From Parietaria judaica (lineage: Eukaryota; Streptophyta; Magnoliopsida; Rosales; Urticaceae), in the NCBI GenBank assembly GCA_954871525.1, contig OX940871.1, positions 3,844,001-3,908,000 on the forward strand: DNA of 64,000 nucleotides. The letters run 5' to 3'. Numbering within the stretch: position 1 is the stretch's first letter; each line of letters opens with the position of its first letter. Of the stretch, positions 22,159 to 34,321 are shown piece after piece. A program made the position numbers and the translations under genes. The notes beneath the pieces are model-generated. The model saw nothing but the letters and a program-made list of their open reading frames with translations. It was not told where the DNA came from and did no database searches.

Positions 22159-25100
22159 ATGGATGCTAATCAAGCGAAGGAGAGTGGCGTTGTTGAAGAG
22201 ACCGATGTTGTGGTTGAAGCGAAGGGAAAAAGGAAAAGGATCAATGCATCAAATGTGTGGGAGTGTTTCACGAAGCTGCCATGCGGTAAGAGAGCCAAGT
22301 GCAATTATTGTAGTAACACTTATTCCAGCCCTTACCAGAATGGTACTATAAGTCTCACTAGTCATATCAAAAGATGCAAATCTGGTCCATTCAAGGAGGA
22401 GTTAATAGATAAGAAACAACAAAAGCTTATATTTATGAAGACACCAGAGAGTGATGCTGGAAGTAATTCAAAACTTGGAGTTGCACAATGGACGAAAGAT
22501 GGATTTCGAAGGATGTTAGCACGTTACCTTGTTATTGAGGAGCTCCCGTTTCGGCATGTCGAAGGAGAACGATTTAGAGAATACTCTCGGTACATGAATC
22601 CTATGTTCATTCCGATTTCAAGGACTACAGCTGCAAGTGACATTCGGAAGATGCACGAAGTGTTGGAAATTGATGGTATCAAGTCGACTTCCTTACCACG
22701 ATAATAGCCTCCGGGCCGTCCCGGTAACATTTAAAAATTCATTTTAAAGCGGAAATCCTGTTATCGGACCGACGACACGGATATCGGGTAACAATCAAAA
22801 CTGAGATCTGATAAATATTTCGAATTAAATATTTTCATATTCATTATTAATAATCTAGTCGAAATAGGAAACAAATAGAAAGCAGTAAATGGTCGCATTT
22901 ATTTACCCAATGCATAAGGCCGTACCTCAGTTGACGATTCCGGCTGCGCGTTCTGAATTGGGCAGGGCTCCGCCGGTGCTGAGGGAAACTCCCGTGATCT
23001 TCCGGGATATGACTCCTGGATTCCTCGTTACCGAAGCGTGGGCTTCGCTGGCAGGACTCCGTCGCAAAATATAACTGAAGGTTCTTTTAAAGCTACCGGA
23101 GAAAAATATCTCCTAAGCCGAACCAGAAAAGAGATCAGAAGCAAAAACTCGCAGACCCTTAGAGAGGGAGGGAGAGCTCGAATTTTTACTCTGGGAAAGG
23201 TGTGTTGAATGTGTAGAATGAGCTTCCCTTTTATAGGCTCAAGCTGTAACCGATTTGGAGATATTCCCTCCCTTTATTCGAATTCTCTTAATTAAATATA
23301 AATAATTATTTCAATCCAATGATCCAGATTCAATCTCATCTAGATCCAATGGATATAATTAATCAGGGATTTAATTAATTGAATAATATAAGATAAGATC
23401 ATATCATATATTTTTCGAATTTTATTATATATATATATATATATATATTCAAATTCGAATTTGTTATTGATTATCTAGATCCAATGGTTAAAATTAAATC
23501 TTTAACCAATCCAATGGATCAAATCAATTAGGGATAAAGTCAAATACCCTAGGGTTTTATCAAACCCTAATTCGAACTTTTATCCTAATATTTATTCGAA
23601 TTTAATATCATATATATAATGTTAATTAATTTCTAATCCGACGGCTTAAAGATAAGATCTCAAAACCGATCCAACGGACAGAATTAATTAAGCTGATTCG
23701 AAATACCTAAACTTGGTCACCAAGTTTCAATTTCGAATTACTTTAGGGTTTGAATCAATTATCTCAATCCAACGGTTGATACTCAATCATGACCGATCCA
23801 ATGGATTAAATTGATTTCAGGGTTTTTGCCATTATACCAAACCTTTGGTATTTATGCCGCAAAAATAAAATCTCTCAAGATTAGTTATTCGAATTTATCT
23901 AGGGTTTGTTATACTCAAACCCTAATTCGAATTACACATTTGATAATACATGAAAATATATTATTTATTTATTAATATAAATCCTTTAATTATTAATTAT
24001 TAATAAGATATTAATAATCAAATAATCAAATCATATTAATAAATCCTGATCTCTTTATCACACATTAAATGTCATGGTGCTACACCATCATTTAAATTCG
24101 TGACATGTGATTTAATTTCAAAGTTTATCGAACTGAGTCATAAACTTAGAAAATCCATAAATCACAAACCGTAAGTCAGAATGACTTGGTTCAAAAGGCA
24201 AAGTTGCTTAGAATTTAATTTAGAACAATATGGTGTTGTTCTAAAATCTAAATTCTAACTTTCCTTTTATCAGTTACTTTCGTGTACCAAAATATGATAC
24301 TTTTGCCACGCTATCGATAAAACTATCTGACGTCTGTCACAGACTTGTCAGTTTTATAAGTCGAGCCAAATGATTAAACATTATCCAGAATGCATTTTAA
24401 TCACGTACGTATCATCCGTTACGGAGCTATCCTGGGGACCATGGACCCGTATCACTTAAGCTCCAACGAACTGCTAGTTGTTCGTCAAACCTCGAAGTGA
24501 TTCCACTATAGACCCGAGGCTGCACTCTTTAGTGATACGGTATATATTATTCCCTTATATACAGCAGGGTGTCCATTAGATTCAATCAAATACCGATTAT
24601 TGTCCTTTCACTTGATGACTCACACATGAGCAGGCGTTTTATACCGTAATGCCCCTCAATGCATTTTCATCCTTGACTCAGCCAGTAATATTATGAGCAA
24701 CCCACTTATGGTTTCGATTCATAAGTTGCGCACGGGTACCTCTCACTTCTCACCACTGACAATCAAGGGAATCATCATGACTCTGAAGAGAGCTGTGTGA
24801 TGCCCATATCTATGATCAAACAATCCTTCACTACTGACTATCATGTTCCCAAAATAATAGTGTTGGGAACAGCGGTAATATCTTGTGTTCTTTAACGGTT
24901 AAATCAAAGAACAATCAAGCCAGTAGTTTAGACTCATGACCACTCAGGACTTAGAACTAATATCCATTTGATCATCATTTTGCGACTCAACTACAAGTTG
25001 TCAGTGACGGTATTATATGACAACTTTCTTGAGTTTAAGTCAGGTCCAGTCCAGTATGAAGACGCTTCATACTTAATGCACTTCTAGTGAGTGTAGACAC

Positions 25101-26934
25101 ACACAAAATCCAGAATAGGATTGTCACTTCAATCAAATTAATGACCTTACCGATTAATGGGCTCCCACCGAGTTAATCAGGTCATGGACATTTTAAGTTC
25201 ATTTATTATGTTTATTAATTCTCCCTCACATGACTCCTTTGTGATAATAATAACATAATTGCATCCTTTATGAACTATGGAATCAAACATTCTATTTTAC
25301 TCTACAGAAACTATAATAAGATTAACATAATAAGTACCATCTTTATTCAACGACTTGTCATAATCTTTTACAAATGGTTAAATATCTTGTTTAAGGACAC
25401 ACATGTCCAACACGAAGAAGACAAGATAGCGTTGAAGAAAGTCTTAAAAGGGCAAAAGCTAAGCATAACAACTGATTGTTGGACATCAATACAAAATGTC
25501 AGCTACATGTGTGTCACAGCTCATTGGATCGACTCAAATTGGAGGCTGCAAAAACGGATTATAAGTTTTGCTCATGTTGAAGACCACACAGGGGAGACTC
25601 TGAGTCAGGAGTTGATGGATTGCTTCGAGGAGTGGGGAATAACCGATATCCAATCGATTACTATGGATCATGCTGCTGCAAACGATGTATGTGCTAAAAG
25701 ATTATAGACAAAGATGATAGATTCAAAGTGGAATTTGCTTGAGAATGGTGAGCTTTTACATGTGTGATGCGCGTGTCATATTCTAAATCTCATCGTGGGA
25801 GTCGGTTTGACGCAACTAACAAGTTCAATTTCTGCTATACGCAATGCGGTAAGATATGCTAGGTCTTCTCCGGCACGGTCGAAGCGATTCAATGAGATGG
25901 TTGAGAAACAAAAAATCGAGTCAAAATCAAAATTGTGTATGGATGTGTGCACTAGATGGAACTCCACATATCTTATGTTGGAATCTGCTCTCAAATTCCG
26001 TTCTGCTTTTGATCGAATGAAGGAAGATTTATACTTTCGAGCTCATTTCAACGAGGGAAAGGTTGGCCCTCCTAATAACGACGACTGGGAAAATGCCGTT
26101 ACATTTTTAAGTTTCCTTAAGAATTTCTTCGATCTTACAAAGAGACTTAGTGGCACATCGTATGCGACATCCAATCTTTGTTTGACTGATATTTGTGAAG
26201 TCAAATCATGACTTGACCTTCTTAGCAAATCTAAAAACAAAGTCGTCGTTAATATGGTTATCGAGATGCAGCTTAGGTTCAAAAAGTATAGGGGTGAAGC
26301 CAAATTAATTAATCATGTGGTATTCCTTGGAAGTCTTTTTGATCCTAGGTATAAGATGGGCTATGTTGAGCATTGTCTTAAATTTCTATTTGGAGATACT
26401 ATGGCAGCGAAGGTTGTGGGAGATGTCAAATCACTGTTGCTTAGGATGTTTGATGAGTATAATGGCGAAGAGAATAGTGGTCTTTCTACTTCTAGTTCCC
26501 TACCAATGCAAGCTCACGATGATGAGGAATGAGGTTTCATAGTATCATCATACATACAGGAAAAAAAAACACTTAATGCGGGAATGAAAAAATCAGAAGT
26601 TGATCAATATCTTTCTGATCCGGAAGAAAATCCTTCAAATCGCCAATTCGACGTACTTATGTGGTGGAATGTTAATGCCCACAAGTATCCAGTGATTTCA
26701 AAGATAGCTAAACATATTCTAGCTATTCCTTCTTCTACTGTGGCTTCAGAATCGACATTTTCCACTAGTGGGCGCATTCTTGATCCGTATAGAAGTTCTT
26801 TACTTCCTAAGACGGTAGAAGCTTTAGTATGTCTGAAGAATTGGATTACCTCGTCGAACGATATAGTAGTCGTAAGAGAGTTCATGGATGAGTTCTTTAC
26901 TGGGAATGATGAATTGGACAGTGATATTCCTTGA
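22159..26934 (+). pseudogene. hAT1 transposase, split by an LTR-like insert and four stops
   Basis: This is the transposase of the outer hAT. The ATG at 22159 opens a lysine-rich N-terminus, then a BED zinc finger (VWECFTKL, CNYC, H...RCK). The frame is cut at 22660 by a 2752-bp insert and resumes at 25418 with no frame loss once the insert and one CGAAG copy are discounted. Downstream blocks are LSITTDCWTS, TMDHAAAND, CACHILNLIVG, LGSLFDPRYKMGY and the dimerisation domain ILAIPSSTVASESTFSTSGR. All parts are in one frame. Damage consists of TAG at 25705 and TGA at 25765, 26209 and 26530. No indel is needed to read it through, so it decayed mainly by point mutation. Confidence 0.88.
22661..25412. 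mobile_element. 2.75-kb LTR-like insert (probable solo LTR) in the hAT1 transposase
   Basis: The ends TGTTGGA and TCCAACA are a short inverted repeat with TG..CA borders. They are flanked by the exact 5-bp duplication CGAAG (22656-22660 and 25413-25417), and excision restores the transposase frame. The interior is AT-rich with no gag or pol, no second LTR and no primer-binding site that I can see. It is best read as a solo LTR of a large-LTR element, or a small non-autonomous LTR element. Orientation is not certain. A run of AT repeats lies near 23428-23448. Confidence 0.8.
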
Positions 26935-27359
26935 GGTAATTTTCCATTTTCTATTTTATAATATTTTACTATAATTTTAATATAACATGTAATTTTGACT
27001 AACTCAATGTGATTTGTTTCTTTGTTTCAGAGGCAGCAACAAACTGGATCTTTTTTGGACTTTTTACATAGCAATGTGAATGATATTTTTGGGCTACGTA
27101 TAGCAATCCGGATTTTTTTTTGTGCAACGTGTAGCAATCCGGATGTATAGCAAGATAGCAAGATGATAACTATGTATAGCAAGATAGCAAGATGATAACC
27201 ATGTAAAGCAAATGGGATGATAGTATGTTTATAAATATGCAAGTAGCAATGTGGATGTTTGTGGATGTTTGTGGATGTTTTTAAGACAGTCTGAAATATA
27301 AACTTTGACAATTATTTCAAGTTATTTTTTAATGTAAAATTCAAGTTAAAAACCAAAAT

Positions 27360-27549
27360 TGAAAAAAATCCGGATCCGGTTTTAAAAACCGGTTTTATGT
27401 TTTAAAACCGGTTTTTAACCCGGATCCGGATTTCCGGGTTTTTATAGAAAAATATCCGGATCCGGTTCTTAATTTCAGAAAACCCGGATTCCGGATCCGA
27501 GTACCGGATTTGGCAAAAAAACCGGGTACCCGATCCGCTTGCACCCCTA
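27360..27549. repeat. Right terminal and subterminal repeats of hAT1
   Basis: CCGGATCCGG, AAAACCGG and CCCGGAT motifs crowd this tract, which ends in TTGCACCCCTA. It mirrors the left end at 5250-5450. Confidence 0.75.
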
Positions 27550-29542
27550 GTAATTCATCATCAATTATCATTTTAGTCCTGGGCATTCAGATGAATTGTG
27601 CAGAAATATATAAGAAAGAGATACAGTGAGAGTATAGTGATAAGTTTGTTTTTTTTTTTTTTCAAGTAAGTGTTGGGCTGGGTCACTCAGATTAGAACCA
27701 TACTCCAAAAGTATACAAGTTATCAACTTGAGAGTTTTTATTTTTATTTTTTTATATTATGTCACTATTTGCCAATAATACCAATACAATGCATATATTA
27801 ACTTTTACAAATTTGCACTTGCTTGACCATTTGCCACGTAATGACACCTAAAAATTATGGGGTTTTTTTTTTACTACTTAAGTTTAAAAGGTACGTTGGT
27901 TCTCGTTGAAAATTTACTCACAGTTTTTTTGTTTAACCACTATTTTGCTATCGGTGTAATTTTGAATGTGTGATGTTGTTCTCTAGCCATTTATGAAAAC
28001 TCACTAGATAAAAAAAAATAAAAAAATAATGATGTATGATTTAAAAAGTTATATCTTTTATTTTCATTTTCACAAACATATATCGTTTATATTTTGAGCA
28101 ATGAAAATATATATTCTTTAAGTTTGACAACATAATTCTTAAAAAAATCAAAATCCCTTATACTGACAGTTTGTAACATATATTTTTTTTACAAAAATGT
28201 GACATATGTTTGTAAAAATGAAAATAAAAAGACGTATAGAAATAAAATTAAAAAAATTATGACTTTAATGCAATTTTAGGTTTTTGAAAATTAAATGAGA
28301 AACCATAAATAAGAAGAAATTAATGTACATTTTAAGAGTATAATATAACCTCGTTAAATTAATAACCTCGATGAAATAATATTACTGTATGATCCCAAGT
28401 CTAACTAGCATTATTAAATTTTACATCGATCATATAATAAAACTATTTGATCCCAACTATATTAATTTAGAGGGTTACTATATATATTTAAGTTATAGGG
28501 TATACGTTCATGAAAAATTTAATATGGTATATTAAAAAAAATTCCTATATAATTTTGAAATAGAGCACTTTAATTAGTGTTAATTTTCAACTTAAAACTT
28601 ATTCACTACTCCATTATATGCGTATTTTTATATATAATCAAAGATCCTATAAAGTATGAAGAATAATTGAAAGTACTTTACCAACACTAATCTCTAATTT
28701 ACCACTACATTTTATGGCATCACTTTTAGATTGTTCCTAGGAGTCTAGATTTTTGTTTGTGGAACTTATCGGATGTCTTTTTCATACAAAAATTACTTGA
28801 TTAATTTTGGAAACTGTTATGCTCACTAAAAAGGTAATACATATTGACAATTTAGACTCGTTTTCAAATGATGGACGTCTTCTATAAAATTATATCTTCA
28901 AATTTCAAAGTATTTATTTATATTTTGTACAAATGAGTAATGACATTGACATCTCATGTAGTACATCTATGAGTCATGCATTATCTATGTTTTCAAAATC
29001 ATATATACCGGTAAAATATCTAATGTTATTTAAATAAAAAAATTAATGTGATTGCGACTACTTCTAATTAAATTGCCAAATTACTTTATTCCAAAAAATA
29101 CCATTTTAATTATTGAATAATAACCCGTAAGATTTAATAAAGTTTAAAATGAGATATTCGTTGAAAACGACTTGAGGTTACATCATAAGGTATTAAGGCT
29201 GCAATCTCAGTCGTCCAATTGTTTGCTAGCAATCCTAGTCGTTCATGTTTGCTGATCCAACGACTAACATTAAATGAACATTAGGAGGCTTCATAGTCAC
29301 CTCTTGTTGGTTTTGGGCCGGAATTTTCTTGTGTTCTTCTGTTTAATTAAACATTGTTTGGTTATATTTTTTTCTTTTATTTATGCTTCATAATTTTGAG
29401 AAAGCGAATACCATACCCTATCGTATAAATTATAATAGTTCAATAATTTTTTTGGTTTATGATAAACAATTTATCGCCAAATTTTTGCTGAAAACTTATT
29501 AAAAATTAATACAAATTTATTGAAAACCACTGATCAGCGATT

Positions 29543-30040
29543 AACTTAACATATCTAACGCAACGATATAACACCGTTTTGGTGTTGTTTTTGCAACAAA
29601 AATCACACTATTTTAGTGTGATTCAATAGTGTCATACTATTGACAAGATGTGCTTGGTCTAGTGGTAACAAGTACATCACTTAGGACATTAGAGGTCCTG
29701 AGTTCGAGTCACCATGAGGGTAGGAGTGAAATCCAAAGATCCTCATATATATATAAGAAAAAAAAAGAAAATAATGCCATACTAAATTTGAGGTGATACT
29801 ATTCACAACACTAATCACTATTCACTTATTTGATTAATTAAATATTCAGGTGAATAGAGTAAGATTTTTTTTAAAGTGATAAGTTGAATAGATAATATTA
29901 AACAAATATTAAACAAATAATGTTTGGTGTAATTTTTGGTGTTGTGATTAGAGATGAAAAGAATTTAGTGTCAAAATTACACTAAAATAGTACAATATTC
30001 TCAATACCAAAATGATGCTTAGCGTTGGAGATGCCCTTAG
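29543..30040. mobile_element. Probable MITE (inverted ends CTAAGGGCATCTCCAACGC-like)
   Basis: The right end reads GCGTTGGAGATGCCCTTAG, a terminus common in plant MITEs. The left end (CTTAACATATCTAACGCAAC) is a decayed inverted match that continues through CCGTTTTGGTGTTG against CATTTTGGTATTGAG. The interior is AT-rich. Length is about 500 bp, including the SINE. I cannot define a clean target duplication, and the superfamily is unassigned. Confidence 0.45.
29648..29775 (+). mobile_element. tRNA-derived SINE
   Basis: A box A-like TGGTCTAGTGG lies at about 29655-29665 and a box B-like GAGTTCGAGTC at about 29700-29710. They are followed by a short tRNA-unrelated body and an A-rich end near 29755-29775. 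This is the usual plan of plant SINEs. It sits inside the MITE. Flanking CATACTA motifs may be the target duplication. Confidence 0.65.
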
Positions 30041-31939
30041 GCAAACACTTGCGGTTTTTGAAACCTTGATAATCTCGTCTTTTCTATATATTTAAATGTC
30101 GAAATTATCCTTATGATGTCCCTTAGCAAATTTCAGTCGTCTACTTATGTAGTCAAAGTCAACGACTAGTGGGAGACTCTCTCTCTATATATTGGATCTG
30201 AATGTTCAACACTTCAACTTAATAGTTAGTTCTCACTTCTCACAAACCTATCACGTATTTTAATGGCCAATTGTTGAAACAAATCTTTAAATATAGTAGT
30301 ATTTATCTCTACTCGCGGATACACGGCCTCTTTAATATTTTTTCACTGGTTGATTTTCATACAAAAGGGCAAAGTTTACTAATATATGCAGCGACGGTTC
30401 TAAGATACGTCACCTCTTAGCCGGTTGCATTGCATAACAGTCCCCGTTTTAAATGTTTTCGACTTTTGAGACTATAGTTCTTTATTTTCAAATTATTTAG
30501 ATAAGTCCTCTTCTATTGTCGTGATTTCCGTTTAATAGGATATTCGTTTTGCTTTTATTAATAAAAGATCGGTATTAGATCAACAGTGAAAATGTGTGCC
30601 TATATAAAAAAAAAAAGTTTATACGTAAAGCTATATTCACCACGTTACCGAATATAATAGAACCGTTGCTGAAACCGAAAAGTCAGTTTTCCAAATTCTA
30701 CTAGTGGATGAAGTTTCTTGGACTTAGATGCTTTCAAATTCAATCAAGGGCTGTTAAAAAAAAAACCCAAAAAAAATCAAGAGCCTGTAAATTTTCTTAA
30801 TTATTTTGTCTCTTTATTCATAACCATATAACGTGGCATTACAACTAGAGTTCTTGAAACACGTGTGTGCGCGTTGCATGTGCCCCCACTCCACTACGAG
30901 CTGGGTTGCCTTGGCCTCCGGCAGAGCTAGTTTCTTAGTTCGGCGGAAGCAATATATTACAGAGTTAATTTAAATCGTATTTAATCTTTTGTATTTTATT
31001 TATGTGTTTGTATCTTCATAAGGGAATCAAAATTCATAATTTTAGTGAGCAAATTTGTGATCAATTTTCTTATCTCATTCAATTATCTAAACGTTGCGTA
31101 TTGTTTTCTGCAACATATCAAGAAAAATAATAAAGATAATAATAATAAAAGATATTAATGTATAAATAATAATAGGAGTATATATGTGACCAAGCAAAAT
31201 AAAAAGAGATAAATCTCTATAACTCATGCATAAAAACAAAGTAAATATTTTGAAAATTTTAATACGCTCCGCTGTAAAGTTTGTGACATAAGCAGCATAA
31301 ATGCAATTGTACTTCATTAATTTTTTTCTTCTTCTTTTGCAAGCACGTGCATACGCACAAGTGTATGTAGTTCCGTCTACGCTCATACTTGCGCTCATAG
31401 GTGGACGGGTTTTGTTCGTCTCTATACTTTGTAGATTTTTCCCGCAGTTTTAACGGCAAGATAAGTAATTCGTGCCCGAATCCAACCTAACCACGCGTTG
31501 CCCGTGAGCACGAGCAAGCCCACCCACGGGTGGTCGGAGCAGTAATCACTCACAACAACTACCTATGTAACTTCCTGTGATGGTTTTATTCCAAAAGTAT
31601 TTTGGCAATAACTTCTACTGCGTTTTTTTTCTTCTTTTCCAATCATATCTTCTCCACATGTAATTTAAGCACGTTCCTATTAGCCCTTTATTACTATTAT
31701 ATGTCACCCAATCATAGATATTTGAGAATGTTATCAGCGATAATTAATTTAATTACACTATAACCCACTCACTAATATGTAATTAAGAATGTTGACCAAA
31801 CTTTTCCACTCTTCAGTCTTTCATAGAATCATTTGGTGGGAGGAACCGAACCCAATACCCTCACTTTCCTAATCTTACCCACGCGCCGTACTACTCACGC
31901 GCTGAATATCTCCCAAAACGACGTCGCTTTATAGGTACA

Positions 31940-32190
31940 CGTCACGAGAGTGACATCCACACGCCACTCCTACCAAACTACCAGCGATCCCCGCAGCCTG
32001 ACGTCATCGCAGCTACGTCACCCGGGGGATCGATGATCCAACGGATGAAACAGCACCGATCGAATAAAAGCAAGGCCACGTGGAGGATCCACTGACGTGG
32101 CACGACGTCACTCCGACAACGTCATCGGCGATGATCAATCCAACGGCTGAGAAAAAAAGGAAATAAAAGCCGTTGGTTTTATATATATTC
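31940..32190 (+). promoter_or_regulatory. NIMIN promoter: TGACG (as-1-like) cluster, G-box, TATA
   Basis: TGACG cores, on either strand, lie at 31940-31944, 31999-32006 (palindromic TGACGTCA), 32016-32020, 32093-32097, 32106-32110 and 32120-32124. Several pairs are spaced 10-14 bp apart, as in as-1 elements. A G-box CACGTG lies at 32077-32082 and a TATA run at 32182-32189, about 75 bp before the ATG. TGA-class bZIP factors bind TGACG and mediate salicylic-acid/NPR1 responses. That fits a NIMIN gene, but binding here is inferred. Confidence 0.75.
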
Positions 32191-32264
32191 TTCGTTGAAA
32201 ACCAGAAAGTCACACACACAGAGAGATTATTACACGCTCGCTTGGCTGTTTGTTTCCCGAGAAA

Positions 32265-32633
32265 ATGGGGATCGAGAAGAGGAAAACCTCGCTCGACGAA
32301 GACGAAGACGACGAGGAGGATCAGAGAGCCAAGAGCCGGAGGCGGAAGAAGAAGGAGCCGGATCCGCAGGCCGTCGCGGCGGTGGTCCCCACCGAGGACG
32401 AGGTCGAGGAGTTCTTCGCGATCGTGCGGCGAATGCAAGTCGCCGTGAAGTACTTCGAGAAATCCGCCGGCGCCGGGAAGGGCGTCGGAGCCGCGGCGGA
32501 GAGCGAAGCCGCCGTTAACTCGGACGCCGGCGATCGGGTCGGGCCGGCGATCGCGGCGGGGGAGAGGAAGGAGAGTAACGGAGGGCTGGATCTGAACGCC
32601 GAGCCCGAAATGGACGATCAGGATCGGAGATGA
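32265..32633 (+). CDS. NIMIN: NIMIN-like protein (NPR1/NIM1-interacting)
   Basis: This is a small intronless nuclear regulator of 122 residues. NIMIN proteins bind NPR1 and damp salicylic-acid-induced defence transcription. Visible parts are an acidic stretch at residues 11-19, a basic cluster RRRKKK at 25-30 (possible nuclear signal), and the NIMIN core EDEVEEFFAIVRRMQVAVKY at 44-63. A Gly/Ala-rich linker follows, then the EAR repression motif LDLNAEPE at 108-115. The core resembles the NPR1-binding helix of NIMIN2-type proteins. The ATG at 32265 is chosen as the first ATG after the TATA box. The upstream TGACG cluster fits SA inducibility. Which family member it is cannot be decided from sequence alone. 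Confidence 0.82.
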   Translation: MGIEKRKTSLDEDEDDEEDQRAKSRRRKKKEPDPQAVAAVVPTEDEVEEFFAIVRRMQVAVKYFEKSAGAGKGVGAAAESEAAVNSDAGDRVGPAIAAGERKESNGGLDLNAEPEMDDQDRR

Positions 32634-33244
32634 GAGAATTGGAGTGATCAGCGGATGCTGGGTAGGGGTATAACCGGAAGTTTGGTTGCATTTTTTTTCT
32701 TCCTTTGCTCTGTTTTTATTAGCAAGCTAATTATGTGACTTATATTAGTGATATTTTAATATTAATCATCATCATTTATGAATAGTGAACTTGATATTTC
32801 CAATTCTCAACTTCTTAAAATTTATTTTTAAAAAATTAAAATACTAACACAATTTGAAGACCAATAATCATAATCGAAATTTTAAAATTTAATTATAGAT
32901 TAAAAAAATATAATCTAAACCGGGTTGAAACCGGGAGTCGAGACCAAAATCTTTCATCGCAAGTAATAATTCTCTTAGAAAAATTTATGTATAAACATTT
33001 TCAATATTTACCAAGTGGCAAAAAAAATCTTTGTTCCATTTGAGTATTTATTACATTGACAAAATCGAATTAATGTGTTTTCAACCAGCCAAAAATATTT
33101 AAATATATTGGATTTTCCTACGGTATGAGTTGTTCTTCCCATAATATTTGCAGTGTATAATTTTAAAAAAATCGCGGCAAAAATAAAAAATTCAATCTTT
33201 GAGCAATAAGGGTTCAAAGTAAATAATAACAAAGTATTTAAAGT

Positions 33245-33805
33245 AAACAAATAAATGTGTCTCTTCATTTTTTTGACTTTGGGTACTTTTATGATTATTC
33301 TTTTTCAGTTTAGACCCCTACTGCATCAATGTGTCAAAGTTTAAGTACTTTTATGGCAATCATCATCTACAAAAAGAAAAAAAATGACTAATTGGAGTTT
33401 TAAATTAAATTTAATAGAAATTAAGGATATATAATTGTTAAAGTAAAAATTATTTATCGGTCTCCTGTTTTTTTTTTTTTTTTTAATTCAAATGAGGGAT
33501 ATGTTCGATAATTTGATATAGATTTGATCTCATAGTACTATGCCAAAAAAAATTGACCAACATTCGTCAAAAAAATTGACAAAAAAAAATGTGTCACTTC
33601 ATATTTATTGACTTTGAGAATTTTTATCGATTCCTTTTTTTTTTTTCATTTTAGACCCTTACCGCTGTAGTTTGTCATTTTTTTTAAAATATTTTTATCA
33701 AAATTATCATCTATAAAATGAGAAAAAGGACATTTTTGAGTTTTAAATTATATTTAATAGCAATTAAAGATATATAATTGTTAAAATAAAAATTTAATCC
33801 ACAAC
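33245..33805. repeat. Diverged direct duplication, about 340-bp step
   Basis: The block 33245-33455 (CATTTTTTTGACTTTGGGTA, then TTTAGACCCCTACTGC, ATCATCTACAAAA and AAGGATATATAATTGTTAAA) recurs in the same order at about 33595-33805. There are many point differences. No coding potential is seen. Confidence 0.65.
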
Positions 33806-34321
33806 ATAATAAAAAATTTAGAAAACAAATATAAACGACATAAATAAATTAATATGGATTTAAGACTGTAAAAATAAAAAAAAAATCGTGACAATGCCGA
33901 CGATATTTTTTTTAGTTTGTGGTTAAACTATTCTTATTGTCATTATCGTTTTATAGAATATTGAGGTTTGTTGTTGACGTGCCCTTCATTTATCGTTTTA
34001 TCCTTAAAATGTGCAAAATGCCATTGATTTACCAACATATTTGTTGTTTCTAGGCGACAATCACGACGAGGAGCCTAAGCCTACGTGGACGCTCCGATAC
34101 TACGTGCTTAAGTGCTTCAAGTGGCGCTTACAAGATGCCACTAACGCCTCTATGTCCACTAGCCTTTGATTTCGAAGCCGGTGTTGCCTACATCAACGAT
34201 GGCGGTGGTGCAAATAGCGTGAGGTGGTATGATCTTGCCTTTTCACTTCTACATACTTGTAAAATAAAAATTGCGATATCCTATTGGTAACAAATATATA
34301 TGTAACTAAACATCGTCAGAG

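Larger units (their letters stand above)
5250..27549 (+). mobile_element. hAT1: old hAT transposon, split by later insertions
   Basis: The ends are the 11-bp inverted repeats TAGGGGTGCAA (5250-5260) and TTGCACCCCTA (27539-27549). The flanking 8-bp duplications are ATAATTCA (5242-5249) and GTAATTCA (27550-27557), with one mismatch. CCGG-rich subterminal repeats lie inside both ends. Removing the Tat element (5779-21978) and the LTR-like insert (22661-25412), with one duplication copy each, leaves about 3.3 kb, a normal hAT length. The BED/hAT transposase lies on the plus strand from 22159 and carries four in-frame stops. The element is defective and is the oldest layer of the nest. Confidence 0.88.
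27558..31860. other. Gene-free AT-rich DNA with small repeats
   Basis: Apart from the probable MITE and SINE listed separately, no coding region is supported. A tract at about 28340-28500 resembles decayed Emigrant-type ends (TTAAATTAATAACCTCGATG, TTTAGAGGGTTACTATA). The region 30.8-31.5 kb is slightly GC-richer but carries no recognisable ORF. Confidence 0.5.

Noticed and set aside
29648..29711. Possible tRNA gene
   Set aside because: A and B boxes are present, but no cloverleaf or acceptor stem can be formed, and an A-rich tail follows. A SINE fits better.
31087..31459. Overlapping minus-strand ORFs near 31.1-31.4 kb
   Set aside because: They are hydrophobic low-complexity reads of AT-rich DNA with no motif or conserved start.
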